A stretch of DNA of 64,000 bases from Arthrobacter sp. APC 3897. Lineage in GTDB: Bacteria; Actinomycetota; Actinomycetes; Actinomycetales; Micrococcaceae. The stretch covers positions 1 through 64,000 of the forward strand of contig NZ_JASDDG010000029.1 in assembly GCF_030407495.1 (NCBI RefSeq), read 5' to 3'. Of this stretch, positions 15,864-25,139 are shown one piece after another. Position 1 is the first letter of the stretch, and each line of letters begins with the position of its first letter. The position numbers and the translations under genes were made by a program. A model generated the notes under the pieces. That model did no database searches and was not told the DNA's origin. It saw nothing but the letters and a program-made list of their open reading frames with translations.

Positions 15864-17281
15864 TGTCGGATGTACTGACAGTTCCCAAATCACGGCGCAA
15901 CATGGAGGCCGTGCTGCTGCTGCTTGCCCTGCTGGTTGGCGTCGGCGCCAACATGGTGATCGGTCTTGACCAGGACCGGGCCTTCGACGCGGATTTCTGG
16001 ACCCAGGGAGCCACTCTCGTGGGACTGGTTCTTATCTTCCACATAGTCCTCCGCATCCGCGCAAAATATGCCGATCCGGTAATACTTCCGATTGTCACTG
16101 CACTTAACGGAATCGGCCTCGCCATGATCCACCGCCTGGACATAGCGAACAACGACACCGCCGCGGATCGGCAGCTGCTCTGGAGCGCCGTGGCCGTCGC
16201 CGCGGCCATTGCCGTGCTCTTTGTGATCAAGGACCACCGGATTCTTCGCCGGTACACCTACATTTCGCTGATCGTCAGTGCCATCCTTCTACTCCTGCCC
16301 CTGACGCCCATCGGGCTGGAACTCAACGGCGCCCGCATTTGGATCCAGGTTGGCTCCGGCACTTTCCAGCCCGGTGAGATCGCCAAGATCACCCTCGCTA
16401 TATTCTTTGCGGGGTATCTATCTACCAACCGTGATCTCATCCTGCTGGCAGGCCGCAAGGTCGGTCCGCTGCAGCTGCCCCGGTTCAAGGATCTCGGCCC
16501 CATGGTGGCGGCCTGGCTCGTCAGCATCGGCGTGCTGGTACTGCAGCGTGATCTGGGATCCTCTATCTTGTTCTTTGGCCTCTTCATGGCCATGATCTAT
16601 GTGGCCACAAGCCGGGTCAGCTGGGTTTTGATCGGGGTTGCCCTGCTGACCGCCGGCGGCCTGGCAGCCATGCAGCTGTTCAGCCACGTCTCCCTGCGGA
16701 TCGACGGCTGGATCAACGCCTTCGATCCAGAAGTCATCAACCGGCCCGGCGGCAGCTGGCAGGTGGTCCAGGGCCTGTTTGGGCTGGCCAGCGGCGGACT
16801 CGCCGGCACCGGCCTCGGACAGGGCCGCCCGGATCTGGTCATCTACGCCAACTCGGACATGATCATCGCCGCCCTGGGCGAGGAGCTCGGCCTCATCGGG
16901 ATCTTTGCCATCGTGCTGATGTACGTGCTTCTGGTATCCCGCGGATTCCGTGCAGCACTGGGTACCCGTGACGGTTTCGGCAAGCTGCTCGCCTGCGGCT
17001 TGTCCTTCACGATCGCGCTGCAGTGCTTCGTGGTGATCGGCGGTGTGACCCGCCTGATTCCGCTGACCGGCCTGACCACTCCGTTCATGTCCGCCGGCGG
17101 CTCTTCCCTGCTGGCCAACTGGATCATTGTTGCCCTGCTGCTGCTGATCTCGGAAGCCGCCCGGCGCCCCGCGGCGGTTGGTCCCATGGGCGGCCCCATG
17201 GTGCCTGCCATGCAGGATGCCGGAGCAAAGCCGGCCGCGCGCAAACGCTCACTGAGGAAAAAGGAGGCAAGCGGCTCATGA
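15863..17281 (+). CDS. rodA: RodA/FtsW SEDS peptidoglycan glycosyltransferase
   Basis: A 472-residue integral membrane protein with about 12 helices of the SEDS family. Recognisable motifs include GARIWIQVGSGTFQPGEIAK, QRDLGSSILFF and GEELGLIG. SEDS proteins polymerise lipid II into glycan strands together with a class B PBP, here the next gene. ATG 15863 overlaps the pstP stop (TGATG). The C-terminal cytoplasmic tail is basic (KPAARKRSLRKKE). Its stop overlaps the pbpA start as ATGA. Confidence 0.94.
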   Translation: MSDVLTVPKSRRNMEAVLLLLALLVGVGANMVIGLDQDRAFDADFWTQGATLVGLVLIFHIVLRIRAKYADPVILPIVTALNGIGLAMIHRLDIANNDTAADRQLLWSAVAVAAAIAVLFVIKDHRILRRYTYISLIVSAILLLLPLTPIGLELNGARIWIQVGSGTFQPGEIAKITLAIFFAGYLSTNRDLILLAGRKVGPLQLPRFKDLGPMVAAWLVSIGVLVLQRDLGSSILFFGLFMAMIYVATSRVSWVLIGVALLTAGGLAAMQLFSHVSLRIDGWINAFDPEVINRPGGSWQVVQGLFGLASGGLAGTGLGQGRPDLVIYANSDMIIAALGEELGLIGIFAIVLMYVLLVSRGFRAALGTRDGFGKLLACGLSFTIALQCFVVIGGVTRLIPLTGLTTPFMSAGGSSLLANWIIVALLLLISEAARRPAAVGPMGGPMVPAMQDAGAKPAARKRSLRKKEASGS

Positions 17282-18732
17282 ATCAAGCCATCCGAAACAG
17301 CTGGATCGTAGCCCTGTCCATGTTTGTCCTCATTCTCGGTTCACTGACCTATGTCCAGTTCTTTGCAGCCGAAGAACTCAATGCGAACCCGAACAACAAC
17401 CGCACTATCTACAAGAACTTCGGTCAGAACCGCGGCTCCATCCTGGTGGACGGGGCTCCGATCGCTGAATCAGTGCCGTCGGGCGACCAGTTCAATTTCC
17501 AGCGCGTGTACTACCAGCCGGAGCTGTATTCGCAGCTCACCGGGTATTTCTCTCTGGTCAGCGGCGTCACCCAGCTGGAACGGGTGATGGACAAAGAACT
17601 CACAGGCACCAGTGACCAGCAGTTCTACGACCGCCTCGTGCAGCTCGTTTCCGGTAACCAGCCGCAGGGTGCCTCCGTTGAGCTGACCATCGATTCCGAG
17701 CTGCAGCGCCTGGCCTATGACCTCATTCCTGAAGGGCAGAAGGGCTCCATCGTCATGATGGATCCGAAGACCGGGAACATCCTGGCCATGGTTTCCAAAC
17801 CGAGCTATGACACCAACCTCCTGGCCGGCCATGACACCAAGGTCGTGGAGCAGAACATGCAGGAGCTGCTCACAGTGGAGGGGCTGTCCCCCTACACCAA
17901 TGCCGCCACCGAATCGCTGCTGGCCCCCGGGTCCGTTTTCAAGCTGGTGGATGCGGCCGCAGCACTGGAGTCCGGTGACTTCAACGCGGAATCGCAGATC
18001 GACAACCCCTCTGCCCTACCCCTTCCGGGCACAAACATCTCCCTGCCGAACTACACCAACGGAAACTGCGGAACCCGCTCCGAGGCCACCATCGGCTTTG
18101 CCCTGGAACAGTCCTGCAACACCGTTTTTGCCCAGATCGCATGGGACCTCGGCGAAGAGGAAATCGTTTCCCAGGCAGAGAAGTTCGGTTGGAACACCGC
18201 CCTGCATCTCCCCGAACGCGGTATTGACCGGGTGGTTGCCAGCGGCTTCCCCACGGAACTGGACCAGGCACAGTTGGCGCAGGCCTCGATCGGGCAGTAC
18301 AGCGTCACGGCCACTCCGCTTCAGATCGCGATGATGTCCGCCGCCATTGCCAACAACGGCGTGCAGATGACCCCCAACCTCATCCGCAACGTCCGGGCCG
18401 CCGATCTGTCGATCATCGACGAGCCGGAACCCGAGGTCCTGAACACTTCGGTAAGCCCGGAAACGGCGCGTCAGCTCACCGACTGGATGGTAGGCGTCGT
18501 GGACAACGGCACCGCTTCCGCAGCACAGATTCCCGGCGTGAAGGTGGCCGGCAAAACCGGCACGGCGGAAGTGGAGGGCCGTGGCGACAATGCCTGGTTC
18601 ACCGGATTCGCACCCGCTGACAACCCCGAAGTGGTCATTTCCATCGTCATGGAAGACGTTGATCTGACCACCGGGGCCCAATTGACCACTCCAAGCGCGC
18701 AGAAACTCCTAGAGGCGGTGTTGAATAAGTGA
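17278..18732 (+). CDS. pbpA: class B penicillin-binding protein PbpA
   Basis: A 484-residue transpeptidase with an N-terminal membrane anchor (residues 9-29), a dimerisation/pedestal region and a C-terminal transpeptidase domain. Active-site motifs are complete: Ser219-x-x-Lys222 (APGSVFK), Ser279-Cys280-Asn281 and Lys426-Thr427-Gly428 (GKTGTAE). It cross-links the glycan made by the preceding SEDS protein. The start overlaps rodA by four bases and its own stop overlaps the next start by four (GTGA), so the operon is translationally coupled. Residue lengths match the mycobacterial PbpA. Confidence 0.94.
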   Translation: MNQAIRNSWIVALSMFVLILGSLTYVQFFAAEELNANPNNNRTIYKNFGQNRGSILVDGAPIAESVPSGDQFNFQRVYYQPELYSQLTGYFSLVSGVTQLERVMDKELTGTSDQQFYDRLVQLVSGNQPQGASVELTIDSELQRLAYDLIPEGQKGSIVMMDPKTGNILAMVSKPSYDTNLLAGHDTKVVEQNMQELLTVEGLSPYTNAATESLLAPGSVFKLVDAAAALESGDFNAESQIDNPSALPLPGTNISLPNYTNGNCGTRSEATIGFALEQSCNTVFAQIAWDLGEEEIVSQAEKFGWNTALHLPERGIDRVVASGFPTELDQAQLAQASIGQYSVTATPLQIAMMSAAIANNGVQMTPNLIRNVRAADLSIIDEPEPEVLNTSVSPETARQLTDWMVGVVDNGTASAAQIPGVKVAGKTGTAEVEGRGDNAWFTGFAPADNPEVVISIVMEDVDLTTGAQLTTPSAQKLLEAVLNK

Positions 18733-20570
18733 GGCCTACATCGGGAATCACGTTAGGCGGCAGATTCCAGCTCACCGACCGTATTGCCATTGGCGGTATG
18801 GGTGAAGTCTGGAAGGCACGGGACCTGGTCCTGGGCCGCATTGTTGCCATAAAGATCCTCAAGGAGGAGTACACGGGCGACCCCGGTTTCCTCAACCGGT
18901 TCCGGGCCGAGGCACGCCACACTGCACTCCTGAACCATGAGGGCATCGCCAATGTCTTTGACTACGGTGAAGAGGAGGGTTCGGCATACCTGGTCATGGA
19001 ACTGGTGCCCGGCCTGCCGCTTTCCTCCATCATCGAACGCGACAAGAGCCTCCCTCCGGACCGTACGCTCTCCATCATTGGGCAGACTGCCACCGCGCTG
19101 GCTGCAGCCCACAAACAGGGACTGGTCCACCGCGACGTCAAGCCCGGCAACCTGCTGATCCTGCCCGACGGCCGGGTCAAGATCACCGACTTCGGTATTG
19201 CCCGCCTTGCCGACCAGGTTCCGCTGACCGCCACTGGCCAGGTCATGGGCACGGCCCAGTACCTGGCACCCGAGCAGGCCACCGGACAGCAGGCCACCGG
19301 TTCCAGTGACATCTACGCGCTTGGTGTCATCGGATATGAGCTGCTGGCCGGAACCCGTCCCTTCTCCGGCGAATCCCAGATCGCCATTGCACTCGCCCAG
19401 GTCAACGACACGCCGCCTCCGCTGCCCGAGAGCATCCCGCTGCCGGTCCGAGCGCTGATCATGTCCATGCTCGCCAAGGATCCGGCGGACCGGCCGTCCG
19501 ACGCCGAGGCCCTGGCCCGCGCCGTCGCCGCCATCCGCCGCGGAGACATCACTGCTGCTGAAGCTGCGGTGCCCGGAATGTTGCTCTTCGGCGGCGGAGC
19601 GAGCGCAGTTGACGACGCCGTGACCGCCCCGGTCCCGACAGCCGGCACTTCCGCTACCCGCGTGGTGAACACCACGCCTTCCACATCAGCCCTTCCCACC
19701 GTTGCAGGGGCAGCAGCGGGCGCAGAGGACCCTTCCGGTGAAGTGGCGGCCTCACGTGACTGGACTGATGAGGAAGTCGACGACGCCGACGGCGCCGGCG
19801 ATGACGGCGGAACAGGAGATGATGCACCGGCGAAGCGCCGCAGTCCGTGGACCATCCCCCTGATCGCTCTCCTGGTGCTGCTGATCGGCGGAGGCATTGC
19901 TGCTTTCCTGATCTCCGGCAATGACGGGGACGAACCAAAACCGGCCCCGGCCACCAGTTCACAGGCTCCGAGCCCCAGCGTCACCCGGTCTGCTTCTCCG
20001 GTTCCCACGAGGACCCAGTCATCAGAGCCGGTCGAGACACCGTCAGAGACACCGTCCGAGGATACCGATGAGATCACGATCGACGCCGCCGATTATGAAG
20101 GCCGTTCCTTTGACGATGTCAGGGCTGCACTGACCGCCCTGGGCCTTGCGGTCAGCGGGAATGAAGTAGAGTCCTCCGACTACCCGGCAGGTATTGTCAT
20201 CAGCGTGGACCCCTCTGGTGTGCTGTCCCGCGGCGACAACGTCACCGTCACCTACTCCGCCGGGGCTCCCACCCCGGAAACCTCCACTGTTCCCAGCGGC
20301 CTGACCGGGCTCTCGGCAGGCGCAGCCGAACAGCAGATACGCAATGCCGGCCTGGTTCCGGTGAACGGCGGAACCCAAGCCTCGAGCCAGCCTGCCGGAA
20401 CCGTAGTCCAAGTCAATCCTTCCGAGGGGGCACCCCTGCCGCAGGGTTCGACTGTTACGTACTTCGTGTCCGAAGGCCCTGCGGCACCGTCCACGAGTGC
20501 GCCTGAGCCCACAGCGACCTCCGCGGAGTCCGTGCCGGCGCAGCCCAACACAGCGCCTTCGGCCGGGTAA
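18729..20570 (+). CDS. pknA: PknA-position Ser/Thr kinase with two PASTA domains
   Basis: A 613-residue receptor kinase. Kinase domain residues about 12-272: glycine loop IAIGGMGEV, Lys42, HRD at 134-136, DFG at 154-156, APE at 180-182. An acidic, low-complexity juxtamembrane stretch leads to a membrane helix at 375-396, then Ser/Pro/Thr linker and two PASTA repeats (about 448-512 and 520-583). PASTA domains bind muropeptides or lipid II outside the cell. By gene order it is the PknA equivalent; mycobacterial PknA has no PASTA domains, so the naming is positional. GTG start overlaps pbpA. Confidence 0.9.
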   Translation: MRPTSGITLGGRFQLTDRIAIGGMGEVWKARDLVLGRIVAIKILKEEYTGDPGFLNRFRAEARHTALLNHEGIANVFDYGEEEGSAYLVMELVPGLPLSSIIERDKSLPPDRTLSIIGQTATALAAAHKQGLVHRDVKPGNLLILPDGRVKITDFGIARLADQVPLTATGQVMGTAQYLAPEQATGQQATGSSDIYALGVIGYELLAGTRPFSGESQIAIALAQVNDTPPPLPESIPLPVRALIMSMLAKDPADRPSDAEALARAVAAIRRGDITAAEAAVPGMLLFGGGASAVDDAVTAPVPTAGTSATRVVNTTPSTSALPTVAGAAAGAEDPSGEVAASRDWTDEEVDDADGAGDDGGTGDDAPAKRRSPWTIPLIALLVLLIGGGIAAFLISGNDGDEPKPAPATSSQAPSPSVTRSASPVPTRTQSSEPVETPSETPSEDTDEITIDAADYEGRSFDDVRAALTALGLAVSGNEVESSDYPAGIVISVDPSGVLSRGDNVTVTYSAGAPTPETSTVPSGLTGLSAGAAEQQIRNAGLVPVNGGTQASSQPAGTVVQVNPSEGAPLPQGSTVTYFVSEGPAAPSTSAPEPTATSAESVPAQPNTAPSAG

Positions 20571-20576
20571 GCGGAC

Positions 20577-22529
20577 ATGAGCGCAGAATTCCTTAAGGGA
20601 CACCCCACCCTGAACACGGAACGGGTACTTAACGGCCGCTACGAGATCGGCGAGCTCATTGGGCGCGGCGGCATGGCGGACGTCTACCTGGGCCGTGACA
20701 TCAGGTTGGGCCGTTCCGTTGCCATTAAGGTTCTGCGCCCCGATCTTGCCCGTGATCCGCTGTTCCAGTCCAGGTTCCGGCGGGAGGCACAGGCCGTCGC
20801 CGGACTGAACCACCCCGCCGTCGTCAGTGTTTATGACACGGGTGACCAGGAGTCCCCCGGGGCGTCCCCCGAGGATGTTCGCCTGCCCTTCATCGTGATG
20901 GAGTATGTCCCGGGGCGCACCCTCAGGGAGCTGGTCAAGAGCGGCGAAATCACCATCGACACAGCAGTCGATTACGCCCTGGGCGTCCTATCCGCACTGG
21001 AATACAGCCACCGTTCAGGCATCGTGCACCGGGACATCAAGCCCGCCAATGTCATGGTGACCGCAGAGGGCAGCGTCAAGGTCATGGACTTCGGCATCGC
21101 CCGGGCCATGGCGGACTCCGCTGCCACCATGACACAGACACAGGCGGTTATCGGCACGGCCCAGTACCTGTCGCCGGAACAGGCCCGCGGCGAAACCGTG
21201 GATGCCCGCAGCGACCTGTACTCCGCAGCCTGCCTGCTCTTTGAGATGCTCGCGGGCCGGCCGCCCTTCATCGGGGACAGCCCGGTGTCCGTGGCGTACC
21301 AGCATGTCCGGGAGGTACCGCCGGCGGCCAGCAGCTTCAACCCGGAAATCCCGCCTGCCCTTGATGCCGTGCTAAAGCGAGGCCTGGCCAAGGACCGGGC
21401 GGAGCGCTACCAGGATGCCCACGAGTTCCGCGAGGCACTCCTCCGGGCCCGGAGCGGAGCTGCCGCTGATCCTTTCCCTGAGACCCTTCCGACCGAGGCG
21501 CTGACGGTGTCCCCCGTCAAACGTCCCGCTGTGGATGTCAGTCCGATCGAGGATGAACCCCGGACCCGGGCTATGGCCCGGGTTCAGTCCCGCGGAGCGT
21601 TCACCACTGATCCGACGGAGGATGACCACCACGACGGCGATGTTCCGGCGGCACTGGCCATCGGCAACACCGGCGACCGGGATCCGGAGCAAAAAGCCCG
21701 GCGGCGGGCGTGGATTACCACGCTCATCGTCGTTCTCCTGCTCCTGCTCGGTGCCGGCTCCGTCCTGGCGTACAACATGCTTAATCCCAAGGAAACCGCA
21801 CCGGTCACTGCTCTCATGCCCAGCGTTCAGTCCAAGACGCAGACAGATGCCCTGAACATCATCATGGGTGCCGGCTTTGAGCCGCCCACCATCGAGCAGC
21901 GGTACAGCGACACGGTCAAATCGGGCCTGGCCATCGGAACGGAACCTGAGGGCGGCACCACTGTTCCGTTGGACCGCAAGGTCACTCTGCTCATCTCGCA
22001 GGGGCCGTCAACTGTCGTGATTCCGGAGCTTTCCGGGAAGACGGAACCGGAAGCCCGGGATACCCTCCGCCAACTCGGCCTTCAGGGCGGAACCACCAAC
22101 GTAGCCAACAGTGCCTCTGTGCCTGCCGGCAGGGTCCTGTCCACCACTCCCGCCATCGGGGCCTCAGTACCCCCGGGAACCACAGTGGACCTGGTGCTGT
22201 CCACCGGCAACGTGACCGTTCCCGATCTGGTGGGCGCCCCGCTGGAGAATGCACAGATAATGCTGGCGGATCCAACAGTGCAGCTGACCTTCACCGTCAA
22301 CGAAGTCGAAAACGCTTCAGTGGAACCGGGCATCGTGACGGGGCAAAGCGTTCCCGCCGGCATGGATGTTGAGCAGGGCGCCACCATTTCCCTGACTGTG
22401 GCCAAGGCGCCCGTTGAACCCGCTGAGGAGCCCTCGCCGAGCACCACGGCTCCCGCAGATCCCGCTGATCCCGAGGATCCCGAGGATCCTTCACCGACCG
22501 AACCGGCTAAAAAGAAGAAGGACGATTAG
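20577..22529 (+). CDS. pknB: PknB Ser/Thr kinase with three PASTA domains
   Basis: A 650-residue receptor kinase. Kinase domain at about 22-290: glycine loop IGRGGMADV, Lys51, HRD at 151-153, DFG at 171-173, SPE at 199-201, with Thr residues in the activation loop (TMTQTQ). Membrane helix 379-399; three PASTA repeats about 410-476, 478-545 and 546-610; a Pro/Glu/Asp-rich tail ending in Lys-Lys-Lys-Lys-Asp-Asp. PknB senses wall precursors and phosphorylates wall-synthesis proteins such as CwlM. Six bases separate it from pknA. Last gene of the operon; convergent with the amidotransferase gene, whose stop is eight bases away. Confidence 0.95.
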   Translation: MSAEFLKGHPTLNTERVLNGRYEIGELIGRGGMADVYLGRDIRLGRSVAIKVLRPDLARDPLFQSRFRREAQAVAGLNHPAVVSVYDTGDQESPGASPEDVRLPFIVMEYVPGRTLRELVKSGEITIDTAVDYALGVLSALEYSHRSGIVHRDIKPANVMVTAEGSVKVMDFGIARAMADSAATMTQTQAVIGTAQYLSPEQARGETVDARSDLYSAACLLFEMLAGRPPFIGDSPVSVAYQHVREVPPAASSFNPEIPPALDAVLKRGLAKDRAERYQDAHEFREALLRARSGAAADPFPETLPTEALTVSPVKRPAVDVSPIEDEPRTRAMARVQSRGAFTTDPTEDDHHDGDVPAALAIGNTGDRDPEQKARRRAWITTLIVVLLLLLGAGSVLAYNMLNPKETAPVTALMPSVQSKTQTDALNIIMGAGFEPPTIEQRYSDTVKSGLAIGTEPEGGTTVPLDRKVTLLISQGPSTVVIPELSGKTEPEARDTLRQLGLQGGTTNVANSASVPAGRVLSTTPAIGASVPPGTTVDLVLSTGNVTVPDLVGAPLENAQIMLADPTVQLTFTVNEVENASVEPGIVTGQSVPAGMDVEQGATISLTVAKAPVEPAEEPSPSTTAPADPADPEDPEDPSPTEPAKKKKDD

Positions 22530-22537
22530 GCGCAGCC

Positions 22538-23200
22538 TCAGTGCGCAGTCTCTGCCCGACTGGTGGACATCAAAGGGCTGAGGGCGGCTGCGTGTTCTGC
22601 GGCTCCGACCAGGCCCAGGCCTTCCAGCCAGTTGCCCAGCATCTGGTATCCGCCCTCGGTCAGGACGGATTCGGGATGGAACTGCACGCCGGACAGCGGA
22701 GCCGACACATGCTTCAGGCCCATGATGATGCCGCTTTCCGTCCGTGCCGTGACCTCAAGTTCCGCGGGAATGGTGTCAGAGACTGCGGCCAGTGAGTGGT
22801 AGCGCGTAGCCGTCACCGGGCTGGTCAGTCCGCGGAACACGTCAGTGCCCCCGTGCCGGACCGAGGACGTTTTGCCGTGCATCAGTTCCGGAGCATGGGT
22901 AACCGTTCCGCCATAGGCCTCGGCAAGAGCCTGATGTCCCAGGCAGATGCCCAGCATCGGCTTGCTGTTTTCTCCGCACCAGCGGATCAAATCGATGCAC
23001 ACCCCTGCTTCGGCAGGCGCGCCGGGTCCCGGTGATACCAGGACTCCGTCACGGACGGAGGCCAGTTCGATCGCCTCCGCCAGACTTACGTCGTCGTTTC
23101 GCACCACTGTGGTTTCGGCTCCAAGCTGCTGCAGATATCCCACCAGCGTGTAGACGAAGCTGTCATAGTTGTCGACGACCAGAATACGGATGGTGCTCAT
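22538..23200 (-). CDS. anthranilate/aminodeoxychorismate synthase glutamine amidotransferase
   Basis: A 220-residue class I glutamine amidotransferase (TrpG/PabA type). The oxyanion strand SPGPGAP is at about 56-62, nucleophile Cys86 in GICLGHQ, and the His-Glu pair in VQFHPES. It supplies ammonia to a chorismate-using partner, not present here, so TrpG and PabA cannot be told apart. I used ATG 23200 (MSTIRIL) rather than the in-frame ATG at 23218, because AAGG falls between them. In many actinobacteria this gene lies between pknB and the sortase, as here. The C-terminal tail beyond about 205 is variable. Confidence 0.9.
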   Translation of the reverse strand: MSTIRILVVDNYDSFVYTLVGYLQQLGAETTVVRNDDVSLAEAIELASVRDGVLVSPGPGAPAEAGVCIDLIRWCGENSKPMLGICLGHQALAEAYGGTVTHAPELMHGKTSSVRHGGTDVFRGLTSPVTATRYHSLAAVSDTIPAELEVTARTESGIIMGLKHVSAPLSGVQFHPESVLTEGGYQMLGNWLEGLGLVGAAEHAAALSPLMSTSRAETAH

Positions 23201-23204
23201 ATGG

Positions 23205-23375
23205 TTAGGAACCTTCAATCGTGGAATCAGTGAGGGGGCTGAGGAAGCTGAATTCGGAGAACCACGGGAATACCCAGGTCATGAGCAGGAGCACCACACC
23301 GGCAATCAGCACGAGGGCGGTGAGGATCCGGACCCAGAGGGGACCCGGCAGGCTCCGAAATATCCAACCGTACAT
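23205..23375 (-). CDS. 56-residue single-pass membrane protein
   Basis: A short gene beginning ATG 23375 immediately after the sortase stop codon and ending five bases before the amidotransferase start, so all three are read as one unit. The product has a short N-terminus, one hydrophobic helix (about residues 17-36, LTALVLIAGVVLLLMTWVF) and a C-terminus ending FSFLSPLTDSTIEGS. I do not recognise a named family, but the position and clean coding pattern argue that it is real. A role with the sortase or in the envelope is an inference from context only. Confidence 0.75.
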   Translation of the reverse strand: MYGWIFRSLPGPLWVRILTALVLIAGVVLLLMTWVFPWFSEFSFLSPLTDSTIEGS

Positions 23376-24176
23376 TTAGCCTGCTCCTTCGGCATTGTTG
23401 GCAACCTGGGGTGCTATCTCCGCAGGCGGACCGGCAGACAGCGGCTGCCAGGAGTCCATGACGGCGTACGCGATGATACGTTCCTCGGCACCGAACCGGG
23501 GATTGCAGCTGGTCATGGTGAGGAACCGTTCGGTAGGCACCGCCGCCGGCTGCGTTGGCACCGGAGCGATCACGTCCACCCGGTCCGGCAGGACTATTTG
23601 GTTGTTGCGGTAGACATAGGTGTAGTAGCCGTCCTTGGTCTGAACATAGATTTTATCGCCGGGAACCAGGGTATGGATGGCATCAAGCACCTGCCCATGG
23701 GTTTGCCGGTGGCCAGCCACCGCAAAGTTGCCGACTTCCCCCGGCATTGCCGTGGAGGGATAGTGACCCAGCCCGAGCGAGTCCAGCACTGCTGTGCCCA
23801 CTCCGCTTGTCACCGGCCGTGAGTAGGTGTCTCCGAAACGTGGAATATAGACCACGGCGAAGGTGCGGCCTTCTTCTTCTATGGCGGGCAGGACTGCCGG
23901 GTCCCCGTAGTCAGGTCCGTCGGCCGCCGGTTCCGGCGCGGGTGCCACCGGGCCGTCGAATTCTGCGAACAGGTTGCCCACCGCTTGGTCCTGCTTGCGG
24001 TTGGCATCGATGTTGGTCCACCAGAGCTCCCACGCTACGTACAGGACCAGGAGCAGCCCCAGGGTGATGAGCAGCTCCCCGAAAATCTGGATTATCCATT
24101 GGCCCGGGCTGCGCCCCTGCCGGCGGTTGCGGGCGCCGTGCGACCCCACGGGAGCGTGAGCTTCCCTGCGAGACAT
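23376..24176 (-). CDS. class E sortase
   Basis: A 266-residue sortase: basic N-terminus, membrane helix 28-52, Pro-rich stem and a catalytic domain with His156 (AVAGHRQTHG), Cys224 in the TMTSC motif and an Arg in NPRF (227). The TxTxC pattern and actinobacterial setting fit class E. It anchors secreted proteins to the wall or assembles surface structures; no LPxTG/LAxTG substrate gene is seen in the window. The start could also be GTG 24182, two codons upstream, which is better spaced from AAAGGGG. The frame upstream to 24242 is not needed. Confidence 0.9.
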   Translation of the reverse strand: MSRREAHAPVGSHGARNRRQGRSPGQWIIQIFGELLITLGLLLVLYVAWELWWTNIDANRKQDQAVGNLFAEFDGPVAPAPEPAADGPDYGDPAVLPAIEEEGRTFAVVYIPRFGDTYSRPVTSGVGTAVLDSLGLGHYPSTAMPGEVGNFAVAGHRQTHGQVLDAIHTLVPGDKIYVQTKDGYYTYVYRNNQIVLPDRVDVIAPVPTQPAAVPTERFLTMTSCNPRFGAEERIIAYAVMDSWQPLSAGPPAEIAPQVANNAEGAG

Positions 24177-24397
24177 GGCCACGGTTCCCCTTTCCGGAAA
24201 TAGATACCGACCTGCGCAGACGGCGCGCAGACGCCGCGCCATTCGCTACGATGATTACACGGGAAACAGCCAGGTGCGGCCGCGGCCCCCAGTCAGGATA
24301 CAGCCGGGCAACAGCCCGGTGCGGCAGCACTGCACCCACGGCCCCGCCATGACCGTACCGACCGGCATCCAGTGAGCCGGTTCCGCTAGGAGGATCC

Positions 24398-24649
24398 GTG
24401 CCCGAGTCCAAGTCCCGCAAGAAGCCCGCAGCTGCGCCGCCCGCACCCAAGGCGTCGTCAACTCCGAAGCCGAATCCGGTCTGGTACAAGCCGGTCATGT
24501 TTGGCCTGATGATTATTGGCCTCCTGTGGATTATCGTCTTCTACATTTCCCAGGGCGCGTTTCCGGTGCCGGCGCTCGGCGGCGGCAACATCCTGGTGGG
24601 ATTCGGCATTGCCATTGTCGGCTTCCTGATGACCACACGCTGGCGCTGA
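24398..24649 (+). CDS. crgA: cell division protein CrgA
   Basis: An 83-residue protein: a Lys/Pro/Ala-rich cytoplasmic N-terminus and two membrane helices (about 33-52 and 61-78), ending MTTRWR, the standard CrgA pattern. CrgA is an actinobacterial septation factor that interacts with FtsZ, FtsQ and PBPs. GTG 24398 has a strong AGGAGG site. Divergent from the sortase gene. A cluster of DnaA boxes starts about 65 bases after its stop. Confidence 0.92.
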   Translation: MPESKSRKKPAAAPPAPKASSTPKPNPVWYKPVMFGLMIIGLLWIIVFYISQGAFPVPALGGGNILVGFGIAIVGFLMTTRWR

Positions 24650-24714
24650 CCAGCTGCTCCCGTCCCCTTCCGCCTCCGCTGCCTTCTGCAGCGGGGGCGT
24701 TTTCTTTGGCTGCC

Positions 24715-25117
24715 TGTGGAGAAACCTTGTACACACTCTGTGCACAGAGTTATCCACAGGTGTGTGTAACTTTTGCCTGGCTGGCAGGAAAATCCGGGCA
24801 GTACCGGGGCTGAGACTTATCCACAACTGTGGAATTACATGTGTGTAACTTGTTTTAGCCTCTGGATAACCTGTTCATAGCCCGCCATTCAGGCTGTGGA
24901 TAACTTAGGGGCCGCCGTGGATAGCTCGCCGGGCAGGACGGACTGCTCCGGAGTGGAAGCACCGCAGCTCCGCCGGGATTCAGTGCCTCGGTGGCCTTAA
25001 ACGACGCAGGTTTCCCGTGGTGCAGTCCCGGGACGGAGCTTCCACCGCCTCCGGATTCCGCTGAGTTATTAACACTGTGGGTATCCCTGTGGATAACACC
25101 GGGCAGGCTGTGGATGG
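24715..25117. other. DnaA-box cluster between crgA and the rhomboid gene
   Basis: The 490-bp gap after crgA contains four perfect 9-mer DnaA boxes: TTATCCACA at 24750-24758 and 24817-24825 on the plus strand, and TGTGGATAA at 24895-24903 and 25088-25096. One-mismatch copies lie at 24715-24723 (TGTGGAGAA) and 24861-24869 (TCTGGATAA), with weaker ones at 24916 and 25109. A TGTGTGTAAC motif occurs twice (24760 and 24839). No gene is visible. It is too far from oriC (about 14 kb) to be part of it, so a DnaA-titrating or regulatory role is inferred. Confidence 0.8.
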
Positions 25118-25139
25118 CCGGAACGGCCGCCCGGGTGTG

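Noticed and set aside
22538-23200. Naming the amidotransferase trpG or pabA
   Set aside because: Both share the visible motifs and no partner synthase gene is in the window, so no symbol was given.
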